Below the pieces are notes generated by a model that ran no database searches, was not told the origin of the DNA, and saw only the letters and a program-made list of their open reading frames with translations. From an uncultured Pseudomonadota bacterium (GTDB lineage Bacteria; Pseudomonadota; Gammaproteobacteria; Burkholderiales; JALYOK01), in assembly GCA_902826775.1 (NCBI GenBank), contig CADEHE010000014.1, positions 59,163 to 123,162 of the forward strand: a stretch of 64,000 nucleotides of DNA. Reading direction: 5' to 3'. A program made the translations under genes and the position numbers. Position 1 is the first letter of the stretch. The number at the start of each line of letters is the position of its first letter. Positions 1-8,196 of the stretch are shown piece after piece.

Positions 1-1
1 T

Positions 2-1435
2 ATGCTGACAGAAGATCATCGGCACGCCGTCGACCACCACGGCCATCATCATGCCGCGCCGTCGACGCTGGAGACTGGCCGGCGCTACGCGGAGATGGGC
101 TACACCGCCTGCTTCGAGCCGGCGCTGCTGCCGATCAACGCGCGCCAAGCGCATTTGGAGATGGGCGATACGCCGATTATCGACAAAGGCGGTTACGCCA
201 TGCTCGGCAGCGACGACTTCTTCCTGCGCATGCTCGCCGCCAAAGAAGATCAAAAAGCGATCAACGACTATGTGGCGTGGACTTTGCACGCCGCACAGTG
301 CATCGGCATTAAGGTCGTCAATCCCGGCGGCATCAGCGCCTTCAAGTTCAATCAGCGCAAGCTCGATCTCGATGAGGAGCACGCCTACTACCGCCTCACG
401 CCGCGGCAGATTCTAAAATCGCTGGCGCAGGCGGTGCACGATCTCGGCGTGCCGCATCCGTTGCACGTGCATTGCTCTAACCTCGGCATTCCCGGCAACG
501 TCGACACCACGCTTGGCACCATGCAAGCTGCGGAAGGCTTGCCGGTGCACCTCACGCATATTCAGTTCCACAGCTACGGCACTGAGGGCGACAAGAAGTT
601 TTCTTCCGGCGCGGCGCGCATCGCCGAAAGCGTCAATCGCATGAAGAACGTGAGCGTCGATGTCGGCCAGATCATGTTCGGCCAGACGGTGACCGCTTCC
701 GGCGACAGCATGGCTCAATATCGCAACAGCGGGCTCGCCAATCCGCGCAAGTCCGTGATCATGGACATCGAATGCGACGCCGGCTGCGGGGTCGTGCCGT
801 TTCGCTATCGCGATCAAAACTTTGTCAATGCGTTGCAGTGGGCGATCGGCTTGGAGACTTTCTTGCTGATCGATGATCCTTGGCGCGTGTTCTTGACCAC
901 CGATCATCCCAACGGCGCGCCGTTCACCAGCTACCCGCACTTGATTAAGCTGCTGATGAACCGATCCTACCGGGAGCAGGCCTTCGAAAGTCTTAATCCA
1001 GAAGCGAAAGCAATGAGTACATTAAAGAGTATTACGCGAGAGTACTCGATGTACGAGATCGCTACCATGACCCGCGCGGCACCCGCCAAGCTGCTAGGCT
1101 TGCGCGATCGCGGGCTATTGGGCGTTGGCGCAGTGGCGGACATCGTCGTCTATCGCAACGAGAATGATCCTGAAGCGATGTTCGGCAAGCCCGCATGCGT
1201 GTTCAAGGATGGCGATTTGGTCGCGCGCGACGGCAAAATCGTGAAGGAGAAATGGGGTAACACGCACGTGGTCAAACCCGAATTCGACCGCGGCATTGAG
1301 AAGTCGCTACGAAAGTACTTTGAGCGATTTCACACGATGACGTTGGAGAACTTCAAGATTGCCGATGACGAAATGCGCGAGATCGGCAACGGTGCGCGGC
1401 TTTGTGAGCACGTAACGCGGCATCGCGCAGCGTAG
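2..1435 (+). CDS. fhcA: Formyltransferase/hydrolase complex subunit A (formylmethanofuran dehydrogenase A-like), 5'-truncated by the window edge
   Basis: An amidohydrolase-fold subunit that hydrolyses formylmethanofuran (or its methylofuran analogue) to formate in the tetrahydromethanopterin-linked C1 oxidation pathway of the cytoplasm. In the visible 477 residues I see a His-x-His at about 155-157 (HVHCSN), HLTH at about 183-186 and a late catalytic-type Asp in FLTTDHPNG at about 301, all typical of the FhcA/FmdA metal site. The family is usually near 550 residues, so roughly the first 70-80 residues, including the first metal-binding motif, lie before base 1. The Met at base 2 is therefore probably internal. 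fhcD and fhcC follow on the same strand but are separated by a reverse-strand lipoprotein gene. The family call is secure. Confidence 0.93.
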   Translation: MLTEDHRHAVDHHGHHHAAPSTLETGRRYAEMGYTACFEPALLPINARQAHLEMGDTPIIDKGGYAMLGSDDFFLRMLAAKEDQKAINDYVAWTLHAAQCIGIKVVNPGGISAFKFNQRKLDLDEEHAYYRLTPRQILKSLAQAVHDLGVPHPLHVHCSNLGIPGNVDTTLGTMQAAEGLPVHLTHIQFHSYGTEGDKKFSSGAARIAESVNRMKNVSVDVGQIMFGQTVTASGDSMAQYRNSGLANPRKSVIMDIECDAGCGVVPFRYRDQNFVNALQWAIGLETFLLIDDPWRVFLTTDHPNGAPFTSYPHLIKLLMNRSYREQAFESLNPEAKAMSTLKSITREYSMYEIATMTRAAPAKLLGLRDRGLLGVGAVADIVVYRNENDPEAMFGKPACVFKDGDLVARDGKIVKEKWGNTHVVKPEFDRGIEKSLRKYFERFHTMTLENFKIADDEMREIGNGARLCEHVTRHRAA

Positions 1436-1467
1436 CGAACTTCGCGGCCGCGAGCCAGAACGAACAG

Positions 1468-1956
1468 TCAGTGTTTCCCTTCTGCTGGGTCCGCGTGCGC
1501 GTCTGCCGCCGCGGCTGATTCCTTTTCGCCTTCTGCCGCATGGGCGCCGGCGTCTTCAGCGCTGGGCGCCTCACCGTGCTCTGCGGCGGCGACCTTGGTG
1601 TCTTCGGCGCCGGCTTCAGCGGATGCGCTCTCGGCGGCGTCAGCGTGTTCCGCCTCGCCCGTAGCGTGGCCAGCGTCAGCGTGCGCCTCTTCGCCGTCTT
1701 TGGCCTTTTCTTGTGGCTTCACTTCGGCGATTTTGTTCTCGCGCATGTAATCGTTCATTTCTTTCCAGCCGTCAAACACCGCGCCGCGCAGGGCTTCGGG
1801 GTTGAGCGCAAAGCAGTCTTCGATGGCGCGGCCGGCATGGCGGCAAGCGGCGCCGGTCGCCTTGCCGTCGGCGGCCAATTGGGCCGGATCTTCCTTTTCG
1901 CAGCCGGCCAAGAACGCAGCCAGCGCAATGGCAATGAGGGTGGTGACGCGACGCAT
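1468..1956 (-). CDS. Predicted lipoprotein with an Ala/Glu/His-rich tail, inside the fhc cluster
   Basis: A 162-residue protein with a signal peptide ending in a lipobox (FLAGC, Cys at about 19), so it should be lipidated and exported. Residues 30-75 form the only compact-looking part, with two further Cys (ACRHAGRAIEDCF) and a GWKEMNDYM segment. The rest is a low-complexity tail of Ala, Glu, Asp and His, including repeated HADA-like units. The start has a good upstream ribosome-binding site (GGAGAGG). It is convergent with fhcA and divergent from fhcD, splitting what is usually one operon. I know no function. The acidic and His-rich tail could bind metal, but that is only a guess. Confidence 0.75.
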   Translation of the reverse strand: MRRVTTLIAIALAAFLAGCEKEDPAQLAADGKATGAACRHAGRAIEDCFALNPEALRGAVFDGWKEMNDYMRENKIAEVKPQEKAKDGEEAHADAGHATGEAEHADAAESASAEAGAEDTKVAAAEHGEAPSAEDAGAHAAEGEKESAAAADAHADPAEGKH

Positions 1957-2081
1957 GCTAAAGCCTCTCCGTTTGGTGCATGAATAGTGCTGTCTGCACA
2001 GTTATCGGCAGTTGTAGCTTGGAGTTGAGGCCTGCGGCACAGCGGGCGCCGGGCGCGGTCTTTCGCGTAACATACGCGCCT

Positions 2082-2987
2082 ATGCAAGTGAACGGCGTGC
2101 ACATCGACGATACCTTTGCCGAGGCTTTCGGCATGCGCGCCACGCGCGTGCTGGTGACGGCGCACAATCTGAAGTGGGCCTATCATGCTGCGATCGCGGC
2201 AACCGGATTCGCGACTTCGGTGATTGCTTGCGGCGCTGAAGCCGGAGTCGAGCGCAAATTGGCGGCGAGCGATACTCCAGACGGCCGGCCCGGCGCCGCG
2301 ATCCTGCTGTTTGCCATGTCGTCCAAGGATTTGGCCAGTCAGTTGCAGCGGCGCATCGGCCAATGCGTGATGACGTGTCCGACCAGCGCTGCGTTTTCCG
2401 GCCTCGATAGCGCCGAGAAGCTACCTTTGGGCAAAGCGCTGCGCTATTTCGGCGATGGCCACCAAATTTCTAAGCTGATCGGCGGCAAGCGCTACTGGCG
2501 TGTGCCGGTGATGGATGGCGAATTCTTGTGCGAAGAGACGACCGGTATGGTGCGCGCGGTCGGCGGCGGTAATTTTTTAGTCTTGGCGCGCGACGCCGGC
2601 GCCGCACTTGCCGGCGTCGAAGCGGCCATCGAAGCAATGCGAAAGATCCCCAATGTCATCATGCCGTTTCCCGGTGGCGTGGTGCGCTCCGGCTCGAAAG
2701 TCGGCGCCAAATACAAGGGCATGATCGCTTCGACTAACGACGCGTTTTGCCCGACGCTGCGTGGTGCGGTCAAATCCGAGTTAGGCCCAGACATCGGCTG
2801 CGTCATGGAGATCGTCATCGACGGCTTATCCGAAGCGGATGTGCGCGCCAGCATGCGCGCCGGCATGCAGGCGGTGTGCGCGCTCGGTGCGGCGCGCGGT
2901 ATCCGCAGGATTTCCGCCGGCAACTACGGCGGCAAGCTCGGGCAATTTCATTTCAAGTTGCGCGAAATCATGAAAGGGACCGCGTAA
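2082..2987 (+). CDS. fhcD: Formylmethanofuran--tetrahydromethanopterin N-formyltransferase
   Basis: Transfers the formyl group between tetrahydromethanopterin and methanofuran-type cofactor as part of the Fhc complex, so the hydrolytic subunit can release formate. The 301-residue product begins NGVHIDDTFAEAF, the usual start of Ftr/FhcD. It carries the family segments TAHNLKWA, FGDGHQ, MPFPGGVVRSGSKVG and ISAGNYGGKLGQFHFKL. An in-frame upstream ATG at 1980 would add 34 unconserved residues across the divergent promoter region, so I chose 2082. The stop codon shares one base with the next start (TAATG at 2985-2989), suggesting translational coupling with the small membrane protein downstream. 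Confidence 0.95.
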   Translation: MQVNGVHIDDTFAEAFGMRATRVLVTAHNLKWAYHAAIAATGFATSVIACGAEAGVERKLAASDTPDGRPGAAILLFAMSSKDLASQLQRRIGQCVMTCPTSAAFSGLDSAEKLPLGKALRYFGDGHQISKLIGGKRYWRVPVMDGEFLCEETTGMVRAVGGGNFLVLARDAGAALAGVEAAIEAMRKIPNVIMPFPGGVVRSGSKVGAKYKGMIASTNDAFCPTLRGAVKSELGPDIGCVMEIVIDGLSEADVRASMRAGMQAVCALGAARGIRRISAGNYGGKLGQFHFKLREIMKGTA

Positions 2988-3298
2988 TGGCTTGGGTGTG
3001 GTTATTGGTCGCGGGCGTGCTGGAAATCGTGTGGCTGATATTGCTCAAGCAAAGCGGCGGCTTTGCCAAACTCGGTTTGGGCGTGCTGAGCTATGCGGTT
3101 GCGTTGGCGAGTTTCGCGCTGCTCGGTTTGAGTCTGCGTTCGCTGCCCGCCGGCACCGCGTACGCTGTGTGGACCGGTATCGGCGCCGCGGGCGGTGCGA
3201 TTGCCGGCGTCGTCTTGTTTGCCGAGCCGGCCAATACGGTGCGCATTGCGTGCATCGCGCTGATCGTCATCGGCATCGTCGGCTTGAAACTGGCATAG
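2987..3298 (+). CDS. Small multidrug resistance (SMR) family transporter, Gdx/SugE-like
   Basis: A 103-residue inner-membrane protein with four hydrophobic helices, the exact size of SMR dimeric exporters. The membrane-embedded Glu sits in helix 1 (VAGVLEIVW, about residue 13), and helix 3 carries YAVWTGIGAAGG, closest to the GTGIG signature of the guanidinium-exporter (Gdx, formerly SugE) subgroup rather than EmrE. It is packed between fhcD (1-base overlap) and fhcC (5-base gap), so it must be cotranscribed with them. No guanidine riboswitch is visible upstream. The substrate is unproved. Its place in a C1 operon may mean export of a cationic amine, but that is inference. Confidence 0.85.
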   Translation: MAWVWLLVAGVLEIVWLILLKQSGGFAKLGLGVLSYAVALASFALLGLSLRSLPAGTAYAVWTGIGAAGGAIAGVVLFAEPANTVRIACIALIVIGIVGLKLA

Positions 3299-3303
3299 CG
3301 AGC

Positions 3304-4125
3304 ATGATGCGCCCGCTGGTGTTCACGCAACGCTACCTGCCGCAGCAGCGCGTGGATTGCTCGCCGCTGGTGCCAAATGCGCTGGCGGGAAAGAGTGTGC
3401 GGGAAGTAGGCGCGCTGGAGCTGCAATGCGGCAATCGCAAACTGCTCGTGGGCGAATTGTTTCGACTTAGCGGCGAAGATGCCCAGAGTGTGGTGATCGA
3501 ATGCGAGGGCGATAAGCTCGAACGCATCGGCGCGCGCATGACGGGCGGCAGCGTGCGCGTGCAGGGCGATTGCGGCGCTTATGCCGGGCTGCAGATGCGT
3601 GGAGGCGAAATTCATGTCGCCGGCAGCACCGGCGCCTTCGCTGCGTGCCAGATGCGCGGCGGCCTGTTGCGCATCGACGACGATGCCGGCGACTTTCTCG
3701 GCGCGGCGCTGCCGGGCGAGACGCGCGGCATGGCGGGTGGTACGGTGCTGGTTAAAGGCAATGTTGGTGAGCGCTGCGGCGATCGCATGCGGCGCGGGCA
3801 GATATTGATTGAAGGCCACGCCGGTGACTACTGCGCCGCGCGCATGTTGGCGGGCACGATCGCGGTGATGGGCAGTGTCGGCGCCAACTTGGGATTTGCC
3901 ATGCAGCGCGGCAGTGTGCTGTTGCGCGCGCAGCCGCTCGATATCCCGCCGACGTTCGGCGATTGCGGTATCCACGAACTCGCATTCTTGACCTTATTGT
4001 TTCGCGCTTGGTCGGCGCTGCCGAGCCGCTTCGCGCAGTTCGCGGCGCCGGCGCGCGTACGGCGCATCGTTGGCGATCTGGCCAACGATGGCAAGGGTGA
4101 GATCCTGCTCTCGACTGGCCGCTAA
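3304..4125 (+). CDS. fhcC: Formyltransferase/hydrolase complex subunit C (formylmethanofuran dehydrogenase C-like)
   Basis: A structural subunit of the Fhc complex, 273 residues. It forms a right-handed beta-helix like the C-terminal domain of glutamate synthase: residues about 79-207 are a row of G-x-x-G-type turns (TGGSV, RGGEI, RGGLL, AGGTV, RRGQI, LAGTI, QRGSV) spaced about 19-25 residues apart. Two consecutive ATGs (3304 and 3307) could serve as start; I use the first. It begins five bases after the SMR gene stop. The order A, D, C with the lipoprotein and SMR genes inserted differs from the compact fhc operons known in Methylobacterium. fhcB would be expected upstream of base 1. Confidence 0.92.
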   Translation: MMRPLVFTQRYLPQQRVDCSPLVPNALAGKSVREVGALELQCGNRKLLVGELFRLSGEDAQSVVIECEGDKLERIGARMTGGSVRVQGDCGAYAGLQMRGGEIHVAGSTGAFAACQMRGGLLRIDDDAGDFLGAALPGETRGMAGGTVLVKGNVGERCGDRMRRGQILIEGHAGDYCAARMLAGTIAVMGSVGANLGFAMQRGSVLLRAQPLDIPPTFGDCGIHELAFLTLLFRAWSALPSRFAQFAAPARVRRIVGDLANDGKGEILLSTGR

Positions 4126-4140
4126 TGAAAAACGCGGGTG

Positions 4141-4314
4141 CGTAGCCCGGATGAGGTCCGCGTAGCGGGCCGTAATCCGGGGCCGAAGGCTCGGGCAGTG
4201 ATCGCCGAAGCCAAGGCGACGCACCCCGGATCCGTCCTCGCCGGATCCCCGAGTTACGCCGCAACATCATCTCTGATTGATTTCCGCACCGCGGGCGGCT
4301 AACCCGGGCTACGA
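4141..4314. repeat. Dispersed intergenic repeat with GTAGCCCGG / CCGGGCTAC inverted ends
   Basis: This stretch between fhcC and the permease-GGDEF-EAL gene starts with GTAGCCCGGATGAGGTCCGC and ends with CCCGGGCTAC, an inverted terminal match of about nine bases. Internal CCGGGG and CCGGATCC motifs recur. Sequences of the type GTAGCCCGGATG...ATCCGGG are a common intergenic repeat family in proteobacteria. No coding potential is convincing. It may also act as the bidirectional terminator for the two convergent genes. Confidence 0.55.
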
Positions 4315-4319
4315 AGCCA

Positions 4320-7300
4320 CTACGAAGCAGCTACCGCGAGTTCGTCGTTCGCCGCGACGATGAACGGCTGTGGCCGCGCGATGCCGAAGCCTTGCGCAAA
4401 GTCGACGCCGATTTGCTCGAGGATTGCGAGCGTTTCCGGGTTCTCGACGTACTCCGCGATGGTCTTGATCTTCATCAGGTGCGCGACTTTGTTGATCGCT
4501 TCGACCATGGCGCGGTCGATCGGATCGTCGACAATGTCGCGCACGAACGCGCCGTCGATCTTCAAATAGTCGACCGGCAAATGCTTTAAGTAGGCGAAGG
4601 AGGACATGCCGCTGCCGAAATCATCCAGCGAGAAGCGGCAACCCAGTGCTCTGAGTTCGGCGATGAAGCGCGCGGCCTTGGCGAAGTTCGCGATCGCTGC
4701 GGTTTCGGTGATCTCAAAGCAGATCGCCTCGTGCGGGATGCGCAGCTTATCCAGCTCAGCGCGTAGGAAGTCAAGGAAATGCTCGTCGCTTAGCGATGCG
4801 CCGGACAAATTGATGAACCAGCGCGCGCCGCTCGCTATGGCGCCGCCGTTGTCGAGCAGCGTCTTAAAATGCGCGAAGCTGGTGGACACGACGAGACGGT
4901 CAATGGTCGGCATCAGGTTAAAGCGTTCCGCCGTCGGAATGAACGCCATCGGTTCGATCAGTCTACCGTCCTCGCCGAGCATGCGCAGCAACAGCTCCTC
5001 GTGAATGTCGCCGGGCTTGCCTGGTGCGACGGCGGCGACGCCCTGCGCGTACAAACAGAAGCGGTTGTCGTCCAGCGCCTTGCGGATGCGCCCCAGCCAA
5101 TCGATTTCGCCCTGGCGCGCCGCGACGTCGGTATCCTCGCGCTGATAGACGTGTACGCGGTTGCGGCCTTTCTTCTTGGCGACATAGCATGCATCGTCGG
5201 CGGCGCGCATGATCTCGACCATACCGGTATCGCCCTGCTGGAACGGCGCCAGTCCGATACTCGCGCCTACTTTGAACACCTTGTCCTTCCAAACGAAGCT
5301 GAAGCTCTGGATCGCTTCCAAGACGCTGCGCGCAATGCGCTCGGCGGGTTCTTGCGCGCAGTTCTCCAGCAGTACAGCGAACTCGTCGCCCCCAAGGCGC
5401 GCGATGCTATCGCGCTGGCGTATGCCGCCGCGCAGAATGCCGGTGATCTGCCGCAGCAACTCGTCGCCCGCGGCGTGTCCGCACGTGTCGTTGACGACTT
5501 TGAAATGGTCGAGATCGAGGTAAAGCAGCGTGTACCATTGCCCGGCATGCATGGTGTTCGCGAGCGCCGACTCCAGACGTCGCTCGAATTCGCGCCGCGT
5601 GATGAGCCCGGTCAGCACGTCGTGACGAGCCAGGCGCAGTTCTTCGCGCGCGATATCCAGACTGGCCGCGGCGCGGCCGATTTCTTCTTGCAGCGCGTTG
5701 AAGCTATTTGCCATGTCGCCGAGTTCATCGCGGGAATTGATTTCTATCGGTGTGACCGCGACGCGCGCATGCGCAGCGTCCAAGTCGCCGCGTCCGAGCG
5801 CGCGCATCGCGTGGGTGAAATCCGCCATGGTGCTGTGCGTGATCTTCGCCGCTGCGGCGGATACGGCATTGGCGGCATGCGCGATCATGCCGGGCAACAC
5901 CAAGCCGACGCTGATGCTCAAGATCGCCACGGCGACGAAGATGTCTTCCAGCACCGCAACCAAGACGCTGTTCTGATCGGGCAGGCTGCTCACGGCGAGC
6001 AAATAGCCGGCGCCGTCCAGCACCAGCACCAGCAGCATGGCGCCGGTCAATTTGATGTGCAGCGTGCGCGCGATTGGGGGTAAGCCCTGGCTGCGGCGGT
6101 CTTGGATCTTGCGCCACACATATAGCGCGGAACCGGAGTAGGCAAACAGCACGCCGAACAATACTGTTTTCATGCCGAATTGCTGGAAGCCTAAGATCGC
6201 GGATAGGCCCCACACGCCCGCCGCCATCAAGCCCAACAGGATGGTGCCTCTTGGCGCCCGATACGGCCGCGGCAAGTCGGGTTCGTTTCTGCGCAATAGC
6301 CACACCGCGACATTCGGCAGGCAGATACCGATGAGGTAAGTGAAATTTGCCGCCGCCACTAGCCAAATTGGATCGCCCAGCAACAGGAAAAGCAGCGCCA
6401 TGCCGGCGGTGACGCTAGTGGCGACCCACGGCACGTCTTTGCGCGAGCGCTTTTCGAACGCGCGCGGCAGCAAACCATCTTCCGCGAGCTGCGACAGGGT
6501 GCGCGACGCACCCGCAAGTGGCTGCAGCGTGCCGTGGAACATGTTGAACATCATGAACCAGATGGCCGCGGCCTTGGCGAAGCTGCCGAATACCGGCGCG
6601 AAGGTCGGCCCAAGCACCAGCATTAGATCTTTGCTTAGTTCTTGCGGGCCGAGCGCACCGAGCCAGACGATCGGCAGCGCGACGAAGTAGATCGACGCCA
6701 TTAAACCGCTGGCGAGCACCGCGCGCGGCACATTCTTGTTTGGGTTGACCGTTTCCGCGACGTGACACGTTGCCGCCTCGAACGCGGGCGCGGCGAAACC
6801 GATCAAGTACAAGCCCGCCATCAGGCTGGTCAACTCGCCGAACCAACCGCCGAAGGGTACGGTGAGATGAAACGTGGAGGCCTGTAGCCAGTCGACTTGT
6901 CCCGTGGCGACCGGCGCCAACGCGGAGACGAAAGCCAGTATGGCGGATGCGGTGGCGATCGGGATCGCCAAGCGCGCTGCCCAGCGCACCCCGCAAAAAT
7001 TGATCGCGGCGAAGAACAACACCAGCCCGCACGCCAGCGGCGTCACCGGGACATTCGGCAAATACCATTCATGTATCGCTGCGGCGGAGAAAATCGCGGT
7101 CAGTCCGCACGTCGGAATCCAGCCCCACCAATAGCAAACGCCGGTCAAATTCGCGAGCACCGGGTTGTAGGGGCGGAATGCTTCGGCGCAGCTGGCGGCG
7201 ATGCCGCCGACGCGCTTTGGATACATGAGCACGAGCTCGGTCCATCCCGGCGCGGCCGCGTAGCTCAGCAGCAGACCGACGATCAGCAGCGGCACGGCGG

Positions 7301-7472
7301 CGCTGCCTTGTCCGGCGATGTCGCCCTGCCCGGCGAACAGCGCCGTCATGAGGAAGAGGCTTTGGTTGCTGCCGCCCATTGCCAGCGCGGTGGTGCCGAG
7401 CCAGCCGATGGTGCGCGGATGGGTGCGTGGGGCGATCGGTTCGGCGGCGCTGGGCGCGTTTTCAGCAATCAT
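4320..7472 (-). CDS. APC-type amino acid permease fused to HAMP-GGDEF-EAL (c-di-GMP turnover protein)
   Basis: A 1050-residue fusion. Residues about 20-455 are an APC-superfamily permease of about 12 helices (early AMGGSNQSLF, EDGLLPRAF and PRPYRAPRG segments). About 475-530 add two or three further helices, followed by a HAMP-like linker (about 535-600). A GGDEF domain follows with an intact GGDEF at about 694-698 and an RxxD inhibitory site at about 685-688. Then comes an EAL domain with ELL in place of EAL at about 826-828 but intact DDFG at about 950-953. It could couple binding or transport of an amino acid or amine to c-di-GMP synthesis or breakdown. I chose the Met at 7472 because the longer frame to 7724 runs through AT-rich promoter sequence. 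Transcribed away from modE. Confidence 0.88.
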   Translation of the reverse strand: MIAENAPSAAEPIAPRTHPRTIGWLGTTALAMGGSNQSLFLMTALFAGQGDIAGQGSAAVPLLIVGLLLSYAAAPGWTELVLMYPKRVGGIAASCAEAFRPYNPVLANLTGVCYWWGWIPTCGLTAIFSAAAIHEWYLPNVPVTPLACGLVLFFAAINFCGVRWAARLAIPIATASAILAFVSALAPVATGQVDWLQASTFHLTVPFGGWFGELTSLMAGLYLIGFAAPAFEAATCHVAETVNPNKNVPRAVLASGLMASIYFVALPIVWLGALGPQELSKDLMLVLGPTFAPVFGSFAKAAAIWFMMFNMFHGTLQPLAGASRTLSQLAEDGLLPRAFEKRSRKDVPWVATSVTAGMALLFLLLGDPIWLVAAANFTYLIGICLPNVAVWLLRRNEPDLPRPYRAPRGTILLGLMAAGVWGLSAILGFQQFGMKTVLFGVLFAYSGSALYVWRKIQDRRSQGLPPIARTLHIKLTGAMLLVLVLDGAGYLLAVSSLPDQNSVLVAVLEDIFVAVAILSISVGLVLPGMIAHAANAVSAAAAKITHSTMADFTHAMRALGRGDLDAAHARVAVTPIEINSRDELGDMANSFNALQEEIGRAAASLDIAREELRLARHDVLTGLITRREFERRLESALANTMHAGQWYTLLYLDLDHFKVVNDTCGHAAGDELLRQITGILRGGIRQRDSIARLGGDEFAVLLENCAQEPAERIARSVLEAIQSFSFVWKDKVFKVGASIGLAPFQQGDTGMVEIMRAADDACYVAKKKGRNRVHVYQREDTDVAARQGEIDWLGRIRKALDDNRFCLYAQGVAAVAPGKPGDIHEELLLRMLGEDGRLIEPMAFIPTAERFNLMPTIDRLVVSTSFAHFKTLLDNGGAIASGARWFINLSGASLSDEHFLDFLRAELDKLRIPHEAICFEITETAAIANFAKAARFIAELRALGCRFSLDDFGSGMSSFAYLKHLPVDYLKIDGAFVRDIVDDPIDRAMVEAINKVAHLMKIKTIAEYVENPETLAILEQIGVDFAQGFGIARPQPFIVAANDELAVAAS

Positions 7473-7753
7473 GCCTGGTTCAATCAGTGATCGGCTAGGG
7501 GATTGTTGTCCGATAGCATTGTCTTTTCGGCAACATGCGACCCGGATGGTACTCTCAAAAATGTGTTGTGTGCCAAAGTTTGCTTGAGATGATAAGTTGA
7601 GTGCATATACATGCGCTAGGATATATGCAAGAGCCAATATTTTAGTTATTTTATAGTATATAGAATGGCCAGTATAATCATGAACCGCGGCGCGCAGCAT
7701 CTCCCTAAGATCTGAATGCAGCACAGCGGCGGTTTGCGTGAATCGAGATAGAC
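7473..7753. promoter_or_regulatory. AT-rich divergent promoter region between the permease fusion and modE
   Basis: No gene is seen here. The stretch from about 7560 to 7700 is clearly AT-richer than its neighbours. It holds an inverted repeat GCATATA (7603-7609) / TATATGC (7622-7628) separated by 12 bases, and a second AT-rich patch around 7650-7665 (TATAGTATATAG). Both resemble operator half-sites of ModE type only loosely. The region must contain the promoters of both divergent genes. Confidence 0.5.
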
Positions 7754-8101
7754 ATGAAAACCAGACTGAGTGTGCGCATACGATTGATCCACGGTGAGGA
7801 CTTCGCCATCGGCCCCGGCAAGGCGGACTTGCTCGAGGCGATCGACCGCAGCGGCTCTATTTCGGCGGCGGCGCGCGAACTCGGCATGGCGTACCGGCGC
7901 GCTTGGCTGCTGGTCGATAGCATGAATCGATGTTTCCGCACACCGCTGGTGGAAACGGCCGCGGGCGGCGCGGCGGGCGGCGGCGCCGTGGTGAGCGAGC
8001 TGGGGCACGAAGTGCTGCGCGAGTTCCGTGCCCTGGAAGCGAAGGCGCGCACGGCGATCGAAAGTGACGCGCGCAAGATCGCCAAGCATCTGCGCGGTTA
8101 A
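7754..8101 (+). CDS. modE: ModE-family molybdenum-dependent regulator, DNA-binding domain only
   Basis: A 115-residue winged-helix protein. The helix-turn-helix segment KADLLEAIDRSGSISAAARELGMAYRRAWLLVDSMN (residues about 22-57, given here as a short landmark) matches the N-terminal domain of E. coli ModE, including the AARELGMAYRRAW recognition helix. The two C-terminal molybdate-binding Mop/TOBE domains of full-length ModE are absent, as in the stand-alone ModE-like group. The gene lies 95 bases before the porin-modABC operon, where a ModE-like operator is visible, so autoregulation or repression of the operon is likely. How it senses molybdate without Mop domains is not clear from sequence. 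Confidence 0.87.
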   Translation: MKTRLSVRIRLIHGEDFAIGPGKADLLEAIDRSGSISAAARELGMAYRRAWLLVDSMNRCFRTPLVETAAGGAAGGGAVVSELGHEVLREFRALEAKARTAIESDARKIAKHLRG

Positions 8102-8135
8102 TCTCGCCTACCGTAATATCCGGCCGAATACAACG

Positions 8136-8164
8136 TTGCGAAGCACGGCGCGGTTTGCTATGCT
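8136..8164 (+). promoter_or_regulatory. Predicted sigma-70 promoter of the porin-modABC operon
   Basis: TTGCGA (8136-8141) and TATGCT (8159-8164) are separated by exactly 17 bases. The expected start site near 8171 falls on the first base of the ModE-like operator, giving a classic repressor-over-start arrangement. Predicted by eye only. Confidence 0.5.
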
Positions 8165-8171
8165 GCGCCAT

Positions 8172-8195
8172 CGTTATATCCATCCATATACAGCG
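8172..8195 (+). promoter_or_regulatory. Predicted ModE operator
   Basis: CGTTATAT, seven bases, then TATACAGCG: a 24-base imperfect palindrome with the same half-sites and spacing as the E. coli modA operator as I recall it. It sits between the predicted -10 element and the porin start codon, directly downstream of a modE gene and upstream of modABC, so molybdate-dependent repression of the whole operon is a reasonable inference. Confidence 0.6.
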
Positions 8196-8196
8196 C

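Noticed and set aside
1980..2081. Upstream start for fhcD
   Set aside because: The extra residues are unlike any FhcD and overlap the divergent promoter region.
4869..6083. 404-residue reading frame on the plus strand inside the permease-GGDEF-EAL gene
   Set aside because: It is the antisense shadow of a strongly supported gene. The product is full of low-complexity Arg/His/Gln runs and has no domain, start signal or family match.
7473..7724. Longer start for the permease-GGDEF-EAL gene
   Set aside because: The added 84 residues cross an AT-rich promoter region and do not resemble the permease N-terminus.
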